Of a stretch of DNA of 64,000 nucleotides, positions 51,718-60,948 are shown piece after piece. Every line of letters begins with the position of its first letter. The stretch's first letter is position 1. The notes under the pieces were generated by a model, which saw only the letters and a program-made list of their open reading frames with translations, ran no database searches and was not told the origin of the DNA. Both the position numbers and the translations under genes were made by a program. Source of the stretch: DALYDK01 sp031973215 (GTDB lineage: Bacteria; Patescibacteriota; Saccharimonadia; Saccharimonadales; CAIOMD01); assembly GCA_031973215.1 (NCBI GenBank), contig DALYDK010000003.1:33374-97373 (forward strand). The letters are read 5' to 3'.

Positions 51718-53394
51718 ATGGCTAAAGATGTAATTTATATTGACTCAGATGATGAAATCGCTGCAGTTACCTCTAAGGTGAGTAGCTCTAAAGAAAGTGT
51801 CGTAGCTTTAGTTTTGCCAAAAAGATGCCCCTTGCTTCAAAGTTCGGTAAATATGAAAATTCTTAACAGGGCCGCCAATGCATCTTCTAAGCAAATTGTT
51901 TTGGTGACTAGTGAGCCTGGAATACTTAAGCTTGCCGGACTGGCGGGTGTCTTTGTGGCTGGTACGCTTCAGAGCAAGCCATATGTTCCTGAAGCAGAGA
52001 AGGCACTACCAAAAGAAAATCATATAGAAGAAATTACAGACGAATCAAGTAGTGATGAATTAGCCGAAAACACCATCCCGGAACAGACTGAAGCAAAGAA
52101 TGTTAAGCCAGCAAAAGAATCGCAAAGTAGCAACTCAAAGAATAACAAAAAAAGTAAGGATAAAACTAAAAAAGACAGTAAACTCAAGGTGCCAAACTTT
52201 GATAGTTTTCGGACCCGCTTATTTGTAATTGGCGGAGGAATCTTTGCCTTAATTGTTATTTTTATTCTGGCTTTTTATGTTCTTCCAAAAGCCAAAATTA
52301 CCATAGTATCTGAAACTCAATCAGTTAAAGTAGCTACAGACATAGAAGCTAACCCTAAAGCAACCTCAGATAATGTTGAATCAAAAGAGTTTATTTTAAA
52401 AACAAGTACCATAGACAAGTCTGACAGCAAAAAAACTGCTGCCACCGGCCAAAGGAATGACGGCACAAAAGCAACTGGCAAAATTACAGTTTATAACTGC
52501 GACTTTAAGGATGGCTTTACAATTCCTGCCGGCTCTACATTTACTACTGGCTTTTCTGGTGGAACAGCAAGTTTTGTAACCAGTGACGCTGTTATTGTTC
52601 CTGGCTTTACTAGCTCTAGTGCTTCATCGTGTAAGCTTACTAGTCCATATTCTGGCTCAGGAAAGGCGGTAGCGTCAGTAACTGCCGTAAACCCAGGCTC
52701 TCAATATAATCTAAGTAGTAACCGAACGTATACTGTCCCAGGTATTTCAGATGTTAACGATGTTGTTGCGGTTGGTGATGCTATGGGGGGTGGGCAGGAT
52801 AAAATTACAAAAATTGTTTCTGCCGAAGACTGCGATAAAGCAAAAAACGATGTTCAATCTGCAATTAGCGGAGGGGACTACCAGAAGCAATTAACCGCTG
52901 AATTCGAGAAAAAAGGTATTTTTCCAAGCATAGACACATTTAGTGCAAAAACAGTAAGCGTTAGTTGTTCTCCTCAGCCTGGAAATCCTGGGGAAGAAGT
53001 AACCGCGACCGCTAAAATGCAGTTTACTATGTCTGGAGTTGATTCCAAGGCCCTAGGCCAGTTGGTTGATAATAGCGCGCTCGCCCAAACAGGTCCAAAC
53101 CAAACAGTTGTCAATAACGGTCTTAGTGACGCTACACTTACCCTTAAGCAAACAAAATCCGGGGGTACTCAAGTATTTACTCTTGATACAACGGCCGAAG
53201 TTGCCGTTAAGCAAGATCCTGAAGCAATTGCCAGCCAAGTAAAAGGCAAAAATGCAAGACAAACAGCAGAAATCATTAAATCAATCAATGGTGTTAAAGA
53301 TGTAAAAGTCGACTATAGTCCATTTTGGGTTTCAAAAACACCAACAAACACTAAAAAAATCCAAATAATATTTGTCAATGAATCAAATAGTTAA
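51718..53394 (+). CDS. Single-pass membrane protein with large extracellular beta domain (baseplate-J-like)
   Basis: Residues 1-90 form an alpha/beta domain with no known motif (VALVLPKRCPLLQSSVNMKI). A Glu/Lys/Ser-rich linker (about 95-160) leads to a membrane helix (about 165-188). The outer part (about 190-558) has Gly/Ser/Thr-rich beta segments such as ATGKITVYNCDF and FTIPAGSTF, resembling phage baseplate J-like proteins. This type is widespread in CPR genomes near ftsA/pilM-like genes. It follows the actin-fold gene by seven bases and overlaps ruvX. Confidence 0.7.
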   Translation: MAKDVIYIDSDDEIAAVTSKVSSSKESVVALVLPKRCPLLQSSVNMKILNRAANASSKQIVLVTSEPGILKLAGLAGVFVAGTLQSKPYVPEAEKALPKENHIEEITDESSSDELAENTIPEQTEAKNVKPAKESQSSNSKNNKKSKDKTKKDSKLKVPNFDSFRTRLFVIGGGIFALIVIFILAFYVLPKAKITIVSETQSVKVATDIEANPKATSDNVESKEFILKTSTIDKSDSKKTAATGQRNDGTKATGKITVYNCDFKDGFTIPAGSTFTTGFSGGTASFVTSDAVIVPGFTSSSASSCKLTSPYSGSGKAVASVTAVNPGSQYNLSSNRTYTVPGISDVNDVVAVGDAMGGGQDKITKIVSAEDCDKAKNDVQSAISGGDYQKQLTAEFEKKGIFPSIDTFSAKTVSVSCSPQPGNPGEEVTATAKMQFTMSGVDSKALGQLVDNSALAQTGPNQTVVNNGLSDATLTLKQTKSGGTQVFTLDTTAEVAVKQDPEAIASQVKGKNARQTAEIIKSINGVKDVKVDYSPFWVSKTPTNTKKIQIIFVNESNS

Positions 53395-53785
53395 TATTTT
53401 AGGATTAGACATTGGAGAAAAAAGGATAGGTGTTGCCAGGGCTAATTCTTTGGCAAAATTAACCGAACCTTTGATAGTTTTAGAAAATAAAGAAGATTTT
53501 ATGCAAAAATTACAAGATATTATGCAAGAGCATGATATAAGTTTAGTAATTATTGGTTTGCCAAGAAGCCTTGAGGGTAACGAAACCGAGCAGTCAGCAT
53601 ATACTAGGCGTTTTGTTTCAGATAACTTTCAGGATATACCTGTAAAGTTCCAAGACGAAACTCTAAGTTCGGTAGAGGCAGAAAAAAGATTAAAAAGCTT
53701 TGGCCTCGATAACCGTCCAGATATGCTAGATGCGGTTGCTGCCTGTATAATACTAGAGGATTATTTTAATTATGAAAGTCACTAA
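53378..53785 (+). CDS. ruvX: RuvX/YqgF-family Holliday-junction resolvase-like nuclease
   Basis: GLDIGEKRIGVA (about 7-18) carries the first catalytic Asp, VIIGLPRSLEGNETEQS the central conserved block, and FQDETLSSVEAEKRL with RPDMLDAVAACIILEDY the remaining acidic residues. The 135-residue length is normal. YqgF proteins act in 16S rRNA 5' processing and possibly junction resolution. The ATG at 53378 is preferred over the TTG at 53372. It overlaps the genes on both sides. Confidence 0.93.
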   Translation: MNQIVNILGLDIGEKRIGVARANSLAKLTEPLIVLENKEDFMQKLQDIMQEHDISLVIIGLPRSLEGNETEQSAYTRRFVSDNFQDIPVKFQDETLSSVEAEKRLKSFGLDNRPDMLDAVAACIILEDYFNYESH

Positions 53786-54827
53786 GAGACATTTTTACAG
53801 ATCGAGCCGTGCCAAAAAGGTTATTTTTAGTACCTTGGCAATTATTCTTTTGCTATTTATTGCTGCTGCTATAGGAGTAAATATATGGTACCAAAATAAC
53901 CTTAAACCAGCGAAAAATGAAGGCTCTGCAATTATTTTCGTCGTAGATGAAGGACAGTCCGCCCCACTAACCGCCAAAAGCCTCCAGGAGCAAAATCTAA
54001 TTAGAAGTTCCCAGGCATTTTTATGGTACCTAAGAAATCAGGGCACAACTAATAAGATTCAAGCTGGTAGCTATGAAATAAAGCCTACCCAGAGCTCTCA
54101 GGAAATTGCTCAGATGCTGACAACCGGTAAAGTATCTTCTAAGTTCTTTACCATTCTTCCCGGAAAACGACTAGATCAAATACGGCAAAATTTTATTGAT
54201 GCTGGTTTTTCTGCAGAAGAGGTTGATAAAGCACTCGATCCAGCAAATTACTCTAATCACCCTGCTTTAATAGCTAAGCCGACAGATCAGTCATTAGAAG
54301 GCTATATTTACCCAGAAACCTTCAAAATTGATTCATCTACAACTCCTCAGCAGATTGTTAGGCTTTCTTTAGATGAGTTAGCTTCGGTGCTAACACCTGG
54401 TTTAATAGATGCCTTTCAGGCACAAGGCCTAGGTATTCATAGAGCAATAACCCTAGCTTCAATTATTGAAAAAGAAGCAGCCAATGCTCAAGATAAAAAA
54501 GATATTGCTGGGGTATTTTTTAACAGACTTAAACAGGGAATGCCACTTCAGTCAGACCCTACCTATAAATACGCTGCCTTTCTAAAAAACGAAGCTCCAT
54601 CACCGGCAATTGATTCCCCTTATAATACCTACAAAGTATCCGGATTGCCCCCTGGTCCAATTAGTAACGTAAGTAAAAATGCCCTACAAGCCGTTGCTTC
54701 GCCGACAAAACATGATTATCTCTATTTTGTATCAGGAGATGACGATATAACACGGTTTTCTAAGACACTTCAGGAGCACGAAGCTTTGGTAAAGCAATAC
54801 TGTATTAAGAAGTGCGCTACTTACTAG
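53772..54827 (+). CDS. mltG: Endolytic murein transglycosylase
   Basis: One N-terminal membrane helix (about 16-38) precedes a LysM-like subdomain and the YceG domain. Catalytic elements include EGYIYPETFKI, LASIIEKEAA (catalytic Glu), VFFNRLKQGMPLQSDPT and YNTYKVSGLPPGPISN. MltG cuts nascent glycan strands near the membrane and so sets chain length. The length of 351 is normal. It overlaps ruvX by 14 bases, an order shared with many bacteria. Confidence 0.95.
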   Translation: MKVTKRHFYRSSRAKKVIFSTLAIILLLFIAAAIGVNIWYQNNLKPAKNEGSAIIFVVDEGQSAPLTAKSLQEQNLIRSSQAFLWYLRNQGTTNKIQAGSYEIKPTQSSQEIAQMLTTGKVSSKFFTILPGKRLDQIRQNFIDAGFSAEEVDKALDPANYSNHPALIAKPTDQSLEGYIYPETFKIDSSTTPQQIVRLSLDELASVLTPGLIDAFQAQGLGIHRAITLASIIEKEAANAQDKKDIAGVFFNRLKQGMPLQSDPTYKYAAFLKNEAPSPAIDSPYNTYKVSGLPPGPISNVSKNALQAVASPTKHDYLYFVSGDDDITRFSKTLQEHEALVKQYCIKKCATY

Positions 54828-54870
54828 TGTTCTACCCCTGTTGATCATACACAAAAAATGGCCAAAAAAC

Positions 54871-54899
54871 TTGACATTTTAGGTTGCAAAATATAGACT
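54871..54899 (+). promoter_or_regulatory. Promoter of the LysM-CHAP gene
   Basis: TTGACA (54871-54876), a 17-base spacer and TAGACT (54894-54899) predict transcription from about 54906. Confidence 0.6.
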
Positions 54900-54908
54900 A
54901 ATAAGTAC

Positions 54909-55074
54909 GATTTTTGGTGATATTGTCACTGAAGAACAATAAACAGGTTCTTAAAAAATCGGTCGTAGTCTACTAGCTATCTAAATGGCCTTATGGTTCA
55001 TGCAGCGTTTTTTTCGCAGACAACTAATAATTAAACGGTAGATACTACGAAAAGACTCTAGAAAGAGTCAGGAG
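54909..55074 (+). promoter_or_regulatory. Long structured 5' leader of the LysM-CHAP gene
   Basis: Four helices can be drawn. GATTTTT (54909-54915) pairs with AAAAATC (54954-54960), enclosing an AAGAAC/GTTCTT hairpin. TCGTAG-TCTAC (54963-54973) pairs with GTAGA-TA-CTACGA (55038-55050). A GACTCT/AGAGTC hairpin (55054-55069) directly precedes the AGGAG site. It resembles a riboswitch or other regulatory leader. c-di-AMP riboswitches often precede such genes, but I do not see that consensus. Confidence 0.55.
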
Positions 55075-55080
55075 AGTTGT

Positions 55081-56250
55081 ATTAGTAACTTAATTACACC
55101 TGCTAGTTCAGGTAAGGTTATCACTACAAACACAAACATTCCCAAAATTGGCTCTTCAGATATAAAGAAGGCAGCCAAGTCAAAAGCTCGAAAAAGTAAG
55201 AAATCATTCAAGAAACACGCGCTTCTTATAGCTAATGTTTCTATATTATTAGCAGTTGCAGGTCTAATATTCGCAGGTCAGACAAGTTCTAGCGAAATTA
55301 GCTCTAAATCGGCCCTACTTAGTCAAACAGGTACTAGTAGTGCTGCTGCACCCTTAGACTCTTTATCTTCGGCTGATATTGCCGCTAACATCGCTCAGGT
55401 TGTAAATATGCCTGAGGTTATTCCAGTTTCAAACCAAGCCGATTCTGTGAATGCTCAGCTATCACAGGCTGATGCAGTAGAGGCTGTTGTAGACAAGCCG
55501 CAATTAGTTGCCGGTGGCGCAAAGACTAAAGAAGACATTCAGAAATACACAGCCCAAGCAGGTGAATCTGTAGCATCTATTGCCGAAAAGTTCGGAGTAA
55601 GTGTCGATACCATTAAGTGGTCTAACGGTATTGCAACAGATACAATAAGTGCTTCTAAAGAGTTGGTTATTCCACCAAGAAACGGTGTTTTGTATAAGGT
55701 TCAGGCCGGTGATACTGTTGATACTTTAGCATCAAAATATAGTGCCTCTAAAGAACAAATTATTGCTTTTAATGATATTGAAATAACAGGAAATCTACCT
55801 GTCGGTGAAAATATTCTTATTCCTGATGGTAAAAAACCTGCAGATCCCGCTCCTGTTACAACAACCAGGACAACTACTAGCTCATCAACCAGTACAGCAT
55901 CATCTTCTACGGCAACTTATGGATTTGTTGCTCGTTACGGAGGCAACGGCTATGTTCCTGGATACTGTACTTGGTATGCTGCTTCCAGGGTCGCAATTCC
56001 AAATAACTGGGGTAACGCAAACACCTGGGACAACAGAGCACGTGCAAGTGGCTGGACAGTAAGTTCTGTTCCTGTTGCTGGCGCTATTTTCCAAACTGAT
56101 GCCGGTTGGGCAGGTCATGTTGGTATCGTTGAAGAGGTCCATGGAGATGGAACGATGACTGTCTCTGATATGAACGGCTTCTCGGGCTTTGGTCGAGTAG
56201 GATATGCTCGAGTACCAGTAACCGCTTATCCTAACTATATTTACAGATAA
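55081..56250 (+). CDS. LysM-LysM-CHAP peptidoglycan hydrolase, probable ATT start
   Basis: The frame stays open for 109 codons upstream of the first ATG (55408). That extension encodes a basic region and a membrane or signal helix (HALLIANVSILLAVAGLIFAG, about 49-68), so the ATG is not the true start. No ATG, GTG or TTG occurs in it. ATT at 55081 lies six bases after GGAG and gives 389 residues. Two LysM domains (about 155-205 and 208-255), a Ser/Thr linker and a CHAP domain (about 290-389) follow, with Cys in GYCTWYA, His in GHVGIVEEV and SDMNG. It should cleave peptidoglycan stem or cross-bridge peptides. Confidence 0.85.
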   Translation: MSNLITPASSGKVITTNTNIPKIGSSDIKKAAKSKARKSKKSFKKHALLIANVSILLAVAGLIFAGQTSSSEISSKSALLSQTGTSSAAAPLDSLSSADIAANIAQVVNMPEVIPVSNQADSVNAQLSQADAVEAVVDKPQLVAGGAKTKEDIQKYTAQAGESVASIAEKFGVSVDTIKWSNGIATDTISASKELVIPPRNGVLYKVQAGDTVDTLASKYSASKEQIIAFNDIEITGNLPVGENILIPDGKKPADPAPVTTTRTTTSSSTSTASSSTATYGFVARYGGNGYVPGYCTWYAASRVAIPNNWGNANTWDNRARASGWTVSSVPVAGAIFQTDAGWAGHVGIVEEVHGDGTMTVSDMNGFSGFGRVGYARVPVTAYPNYIYR

Positions 56251-56263
56251 AGCAAATATTCGT

Positions 56264-56297
56264 AAAAACTCCTCTTATTTTTTAAGGGGAGTTTTTT
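56264..56297 (+). terminator. Intrinsic terminator
   Basis: AAAACTCCTCTT and AAGGGGAGTTTT arms with a T-tract follow the LysM-CHAP stop. Confidence 0.85.
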
Positions 56298-56304
56298 ATT
56301 TGTA

Positions 56305-56310
56305 TATAAT
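56305..56310 (+). promoter_or_regulatory. -10 box of a probable leaderless promoter
   Basis: TATAAT follows the terminator directly and ends eight bases before the ATG at 56319. Confidence 0.6.
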
Positions 56311-56318
56311 AGATAGCA

Positions 56319-57281
56319 ATGACAGTAAACATGAAACAAAGACATTTTTTGCAATCAGACGAATGGGGTAGGGTTCAGGCTGGTTTTGGTAAAGAAGTAG
56401 TTAAAAGAGAAGGTCCAGATTGGAGTTATCAAGCTTTAATAGGCTCGAACCCTGGTAGAATTGGCAAATATATTAAATGTGTCTTTTTACCTTACGGCCC
56501 AGTCTTTAGCAGCCAGAAGGGCCTTAAAATGGCTCTAGATGATGTTTATGAACTGGCCTTAGCTCGTAAAGCCGACCAGATTGTCGTAGAGCCTTATTGT
56601 ATATCTGAAATATCAGAGATTTCGGACGTCATGGAAGGTTATATAAAGTTGCCTAAATCTCGCCAGCCAGAACTTACGCTTGTGACGGATTTATCAAAGC
56701 CCTGGGATGAAGTTCTGCTAGGAATGTCAAAAACTAACAGATACCAATGGAAATATCTTGAAAGGGATGGGCTATCTTTTATAAAAAGCTACACCCCAGA
56801 AGATGTAGAAGATTTTGCGAATATGATGCAAGCTACTACCAACAGGACCGGGGCTCATTTCCCTGGTATTAGTTACTATAAGCATATTTTAAAAACCTTA
56901 GGCCCCGAAAAAAAAGCAGGACTGGTTTACGGTTACCATGACGGTAAAAGGTTGGTAGGTACGCTTTTTATAGACGATCTTGAGGCAAAAAGAAGATACT
57001 ATTTATACGCTGGTTCGTTCGATGAAATGAGAAATGTCAAAGCGGCTCTTAATGCCGCACTAGTCATGTATCTACAAAAAGATGCCCAAGACTCAGGGTT
57101 GCAGTCTCTAGATTATTTCGGAGTTGCGCCTGTGGATGCCCCTAAAGACCACCCCTGGTATGGTCTTAGCAAATTCAAAAGGTCACTTGGCGGTGAAGAT
57201 TTTTCTACTCTTGGCACATGGGAGAAAAACTTACATAAGAGTAAGGTGAGTTTTGTGAAACTTCTTCAAAAAATTATTTAA
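56319..57281 (+). CDS. FemAB/FemX-like peptidyltransferase
   Basis: Two GNAT-like halves are visible. The first includes RHFLQSDEWGRVQ (8-20) and VEPY. The second includes MSKTNRYQWKY (the MSxKxRxxxR region), TGAHFPGISYYKHI and LDYFGVAPVDAPKDHPW, which matches the family G-x-x-P...hP..G-L..FK block ending in GLSKFKRSLGG. FemX-type enzymes add amino acids from aminoacyl-tRNA to the peptidoglycan precursor to build cross-bridges. Its neighbours MltG and LysM-CHAP fit a wall locus. A poly-Glu or other aminoacyl substrate cannot be predicted. Confidence 0.9.
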   Translation: MTVNMKQRHFLQSDEWGRVQAGFGKEVVKREGPDWSYQALIGSNPGRIGKYIKCVFLPYGPVFSSQKGLKMALDDVYELALARKADQIVVEPYCISEISEISDVMEGYIKLPKSRQPELTLVTDLSKPWDEVLLGMSKTNRYQWKYLERDGLSFIKSYTPEDVEDFANMMQATTNRTGAHFPGISYYKHILKTLGPEKKAGLVYGYHDGKRLVGTLFIDDLEAKRRYYLYAGSFDEMRNVKAALNAALVMYLQKDAQDSGLQSLDYFGVAPVDAPKDHPWYGLSKFKRSLGGEDFSTLGTWEKNLHKSKVSFVKLLQKII

Positions 57282-57306
57282 CAGAGATTTATAGTAAGAA
57301 ATTAGC

Positions 57307-57312
57307 TATAAT
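57307..57312 (+). promoter_or_regulatory. -10 box of a probable leaderless promoter
   Basis: TATAAT ends seven bases before the obg ATG at 57320. Confidence 0.55.
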
Positions 57313-57319
57313 TAGTTCG

Positions 57320-58600
57320 ATGTTTGTAGATAAAGTACAAGTTAATGTTAAAGCAGGAGATGGCGGTGATGGAATCGTCAGTTTTAGGCATGAAATTTAT
57401 GTCGATAAGGGTGGTCCAGACGGTGGAGACGGTGGTAAGGGAGGTGACGTAATAGCCAAAGCTACTCGAAACGAAAATACTCTGGCAAAATACCGCTTTA
57501 ACAAGCTCTTAAAAGCTGACAATGGCAAAAATGGTGGTGGTCAGAAAAAAAGAGGCAAATCAGGCCAGGATTTAATTTTAGATGTTCCAGTCGGTACCGT
57601 AGTTATTTATAATGACGAAATTTTAGCCGATCTTACTGAAGATGGCGCCGAGGCGGTTATTGCTAGAGGAGGCGATGGAGGATTTGGCAATGCTCACTTT
57701 ACTAGCTCTGTTAGGCAGGCACCAAAAGTGGCCGAAAAAGGCGAAAAAGGCGAAGAATTTGACTTTATTTTTGAACTTAAAATGATTGCTGACATTGGTT
57801 TAGTTGGTTTGCCAAATGCTGGTAAGAGCACGTTTTTAAGTGTTGTTTCAAACGCCAGGCCCGAAATTGCTGATTACCCTTTCACTACGCTAGTCCCTAA
57901 TCTTGGAGTTGTCGATCTCGATAAAGATAAATCACTTTTGATTGCGGATATTCCTGGACTTATTGAAGGCGCAAGTTCTGGAAAGGGTTTAGGGGACGAG
58001 TTCTTAAGACATGTCTCTAGGTGTCATATACTGCTTCATTTAATTGATTCAAGAAGCGAAGATATAGTAAAAGACTATAAAATAATCAGGACAGAGCTTG
58101 AAAAGCACAGTCCAGAGCTAGCCACAAAACATGAAGTAGTCGCTCTTACTAAAATAGACTTAATAGACAGTGACATTGTTGAATATCAAAAAGAATTACT
58201 CGAAAAAAATATTCAACCCGACACTCCTATATATTCTATTTCTTCATCTGCCCACATGTTTGTTAAAGAGCTACTTTACGACTTATATAATATTGCCCAA
58301 GACACTAACAAACTTGAACAAGATGAAACTAGAGAAGATGGCTTGCCGGTAATTTCATTGATAAGTAAACCTAAAGATGTTGCCTGGGTTTTAACTAAAA
58401 AAGAAAAATATTGGCAAATTAAGGGCAACAAAATTGAAAAATTTGCTAGAAGAACAGATTTTGAGAATCCTCATGGTGTAGCTAGGCTAAGAGACATTAT
58501 GAAAAAAATGGGCATACTACGGGAACTTGATAGACAAGGGGCAGAAGTTGGAGCAGAGATTCGCATTGGAAGGCCGGTGGTCGGAAAAATTGAGTATTAA
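57320..58600 (+). CDS. obg: Obg/CgtA GTPase
   Basis: The Gly-rich Obg fold (1-158) has FVDKVQVNVKAGDGGDG, GGPDGGDGGKGG and ARGGDGGFGNAHF. The G domain has GLPNAGKSTF (G1), DYPFTTLVPN (G2), DIPGLIEGA (G3), LTKIDL (G4) and SSSAH (G5). A C-terminal OCT domain (about 350-426) follows. Obg is an essential GTPase in 50S assembly and stress control. The 426-residue length is normal. The stop is immediately followed by the ATG of exonuclease I. Confidence 0.96.
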   Translation: MFVDKVQVNVKAGDGGDGIVSFRHEIYVDKGGPDGGDGGKGGDVIAKATRNENTLAKYRFNKLLKADNGKNGGGQKKRGKSGQDLILDVPVGTVVIYNDEILADLTEDGAEAVIARGGDGGFGNAHFTSSVRQAPKVAEKGEKGEEFDFIFELKMIADIGLVGLPNAGKSTFLSVVSNARPEIADYPFTTLVPNLGVVDLDKDKSLLIADIPGLIEGASSGKGLGDEFLRHVSRCHILLHLIDSRSEDIVKDYKIIRTELEKHSPELATKHEVVALTKIDLIDSDIVEYQKELLEKNIQPDTPIYSISSSAHMFVKELLYDLYNIAQDTNKLEQDETREDGLPVISLISKPKDVAWVLTKKEKYWQIKGNKIEKFARRTDFENPHGVARLRDIMKKMGILRELDRQGAEVGAEIRIGRPVVGKIEY

Positions 58601-60046
58601 ATGAAAGAATCTTTTTACTTTTATGATTTAGAAACAACTGGCCTTTCTCCGAAAAAAGATAGGATAATGCAGTTTGCTGGTCAAAGAACCGATAATAATT
58701 TAGAGCCTATAGGTGAACCTGACAATATCTATATAAAAATTACTGAAGATATTTTACCGAGTCCAGATGCTGTCATGGTTACCGGAATTACTCCTCAAAA
58801 GACATTATCTGAAGGAATATCCGAGGCAGAGTTTTTAAAATATTTTTATGACCAAATTGCTGTTCCAAATACCGTTTTTGTCGGATTTAATTCAGTAAGA
58901 TTCGATGACGAGTTTATTAGATATTTAAACTACAGAAACTTTTACGATGCATATGAATGGCAGTGGTCAGAAGGTAGAAGTAAATGGGACATACTAGATG
59001 TTGTCAGAATGACCCGTGCGCTTAGGCCAGAAGGCATTAAGTGGCCGTTTAGTTCAGACGGAAAGCCATCTAATAGACTAGAACTGCTAACTGACTTGAA
59101 TAAATTAGAACACAGCCATGCTCATGATGCTCTCAGCGATGTTTTTGCAACAATCGAGGTAGCGAAAATGATTCAACAAAAAAATCAAAAATTATTCGAG
59201 TATTTATTAAAAATTAGATCCAAAAAGGAAGTAGATAGCTTGGTTTCAAAGGGCGTGCCTTTTGTTTATTCTTCTGGCAGATACTCTTCTGAATTTAATT
59301 ATACGACTGCAGCTACGGTTTTAGGGGCACATCCCGAAAAACAGGGTGCCTATCTTGTTTATGATCTTCGTTTCGACCCTGAGGAATATTCCAACAAATC
59401 AATAGATGAGCTTGAAGAAATGTTTAATAATCAGTACGGTGAGGGCGCTAAAAGATTTCCTGTTAAAATTATGCACAATAATAAGTGCCCGGCCCTAGCT
59501 CCGCTGAATGTTGTTACCGAAAAAAACTGGAAAGATATACAGCTAGAAAAAACTACTGTAGAGCAGAATTATCTGAAACTTGCCGCCAATGAAAATCTTA
59601 AATTAAAAATCATAGAACTATTCAGAAGAAACCAACAACAAATTCAGACCAGATTTATTAGCGATGAACAGACTGTTGACGAGCAACTGTATGACGGTTT
59701 CTTTGACAGGGGCGATAAAAATAAAATGAGAGTAGTAAGGGCTGCAGAAGTAGACGATTTGGTTGACTTAAGTTTTGATTTTGACGACCCACGCCTGAGA
59801 AGCCTTTTAATTTTATATAAGGCCAGGCAGTACCCAGCCTCTATGAACGAGAGCGAACAAGAATATTGGAACAATTATAAAAAAAATAGCTTGAATCAAA
59901 AACAGACCGATGGCACTTCTAAAATAGAGAGTTTCTTTAAGCGCTTAGAGCAGCTAGCTGAAATTCATCAAAGCGACCCGAATAAAATATATCTTCTAGA
60001 AGAACTGCAGCTTTATGCCCAGTCAATAATGACAACAGATTATTAA
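58601..60046 (+). CDS. sbcB: Exonuclease I
   Basis: A DEDDh 3'-5' exonuclease domain starts with YDLETTGLSP (about 8-17). It continues with FVGFNSVRFDDEFIRY, the His/Asp motif HSHAHDALSDVFAT, and the ExoI-specific SH3-like and helical C-terminal domains (about 200-481). The enzyme degrades single-stranded DNA during mismatch repair and recombination. It starts directly at the obg stop. The stop overlaps the convergent small membrane-protein gene by four bases. Confidence 0.92.
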   Translation: MKESFYFYDLETTGLSPKKDRIMQFAGQRTDNNLEPIGEPDNIYIKITEDILPSPDAVMVTGITPQKTLSEGISEAEFLKYFYDQIAVPNTVFVGFNSVRFDDEFIRYLNYRNFYDAYEWQWSEGRSKWDILDVVRMTRALRPEGIKWPFSSDGKPSNRLELLTDLNKLEHSHAHDALSDVFATIEVAKMIQQKNQKLFEYLLKIRSKKEVDSLVSKGVPFVYSSGRYSSEFNYTTAATVLGAHPEKQGAYLVYDLRFDPEEYSNKSIDELEEMFNNQYGEGAKRFPVKIMHNNKCPALAPLNVVTEKNWKDIQLEKTTVEQNYLKLAANENLKLKIIELFRRNQQQIQTRFISDEQTVDEQLYDGFFDRGDKNKMRVVRAAEVDDLVDLSFDFDDPRLRSLLILYKARQYPASMNESEQEYWNNYKKNSLNQKQTDGTSKIESFFKRLEQLAEIHQSDPNKIYLLEELQLYAQSIMTTDY

Positions 60047-60324
60047 ATAGATATATTCTTAAGTTTTGCTTGTTTGTTTGTAAATAGAAGCTTGTGCAGA
60101 TGGCTAAGCTTATTTTGTTTGAACAGAATAATTACTAATAACGATAGCGAGCCAACCATGATACTAATAAATAGAAAATAGAAGTCGAATTGGATATTTG
60201 TACCAGGAACAATGCCAAGCACTAAAAAGCTAATTACATTTTTTTCTATTGAAAAAAAATCAACAGATGACAACGAGAGCAGTACATAAAATACCGGATT
60301 AAATAAGCTAATTAACCATAACAT
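60043..60324 (-). CDS. Small hypothetical membrane protein
   Basis: CGGAGGTTGCC sits just before the ATG at 60324, which I prefer over a TTG at 60342. Two or three hydrophobic segments fill the first 70 residues, and a basic Lys-rich tail follows (about 72-93), so the tail is probably cytoplasmic. I recognise no family. It lies downstream of another small membrane protein on the same strand. Confidence 0.6.
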   Translation of the reverse strand: MLWLISLFNPVFYVLLSLSSVDFFSIEKNVISFLVLGIVPGTNIQFDFYFLFISIMVGSLSLLVIILFKQNKLSHLHKLLFTNKQAKLKNISI

Positions 60325-60381
60325 GGCAACCTCCGTTAACAATAATTTCTAGCCTAAGGGGCTAATACTATAATACTTAAA

Positions 60382-60822
60382 TTAAAACATTCTTTTAAAA
60401 AATGCAATAATGTTTTTTCGAATGCTTATGATTAATTGTTTAATTCGACTTATTCGATCACGGTTATAAATAAATTCAGATATAGCCAAGATTAATAAAC
60501 TAAAACCTAAGGCCTTGAAAATTAATCCGTTGGCATATATAAAAATCCATACAGCAGCAGTTAGTAAAAATATAGCAATAACATCATGTAAAAGTTGGTA
60601 TTTTGTATTGCTTGGGAAAATTATTTTGGCAAAGTCTTCACCCTTATTTTTTATATATAACAAAATATCTTCTGCCCATTTATTGTTTACAGCAAGTAAA
60701 GCTAGTCCGGCAATCAAGAGTGGAATGCCCCCAGGGCCCGGAAGCCAACCAAGAAGAGGGGCGGCAATTATCAACGATATGCCGGCCAAATCAGTTAGAT
60801 ATCTTTTTACTTGTTTTTTCAT
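60382..60822 (-). CDS. PGPGW-type small membrane protein
   Basis: The motif GWLPGPGGIPLLIAGLALLA (about 25-44) matches the P-G-P-G hallmark of the PGPGW transmembrane family. Further hydrophobic helices lie at about 82-97 and 100-117. Basic segments at both ends suggest cytoplasmic termini. The function of the family is unknown. Length is 146 residues. Confidence 0.7.
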   Translation of the reverse strand: MKKQVKRYLTDLAGISLIIAAPLLGWLPGPGGIPLLIAGLALLAVNNKWAEDILLYIKNKGEDFAKIIFPSNTKYQLLHDVIAIFLLTAAVWIFIYANGLIFKALGFSLLILAISEFIYNRDRISRIKQLIISIRKNIIAFFKRMF

Positions 60823-60948
60823 ACTGGGCTATTATCTCATAAATAATCTGTGGTTAAGCTGTAGTAAAATAGTCAACCATTCTTTACAAATACGAAACAC
60901 AGGAATAGATTAAAAGTATTAACCTTGTTAACAACAAAAAGAGGTGTA

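Noticed and set aside
54909..55080. c-di-AMP (ydaO/yuaA) riboswitch
   Set aside because: The gene context is suggestive, but I could not see the conserved motif blocks. A covariance-model search would decide.
55408..56250. LysM-CHAP gene starting at the first ATG
   Set aside because: The in-frame extension upstream encodes a clear membrane or signal helix, and the ATG has no ribosome binding site.
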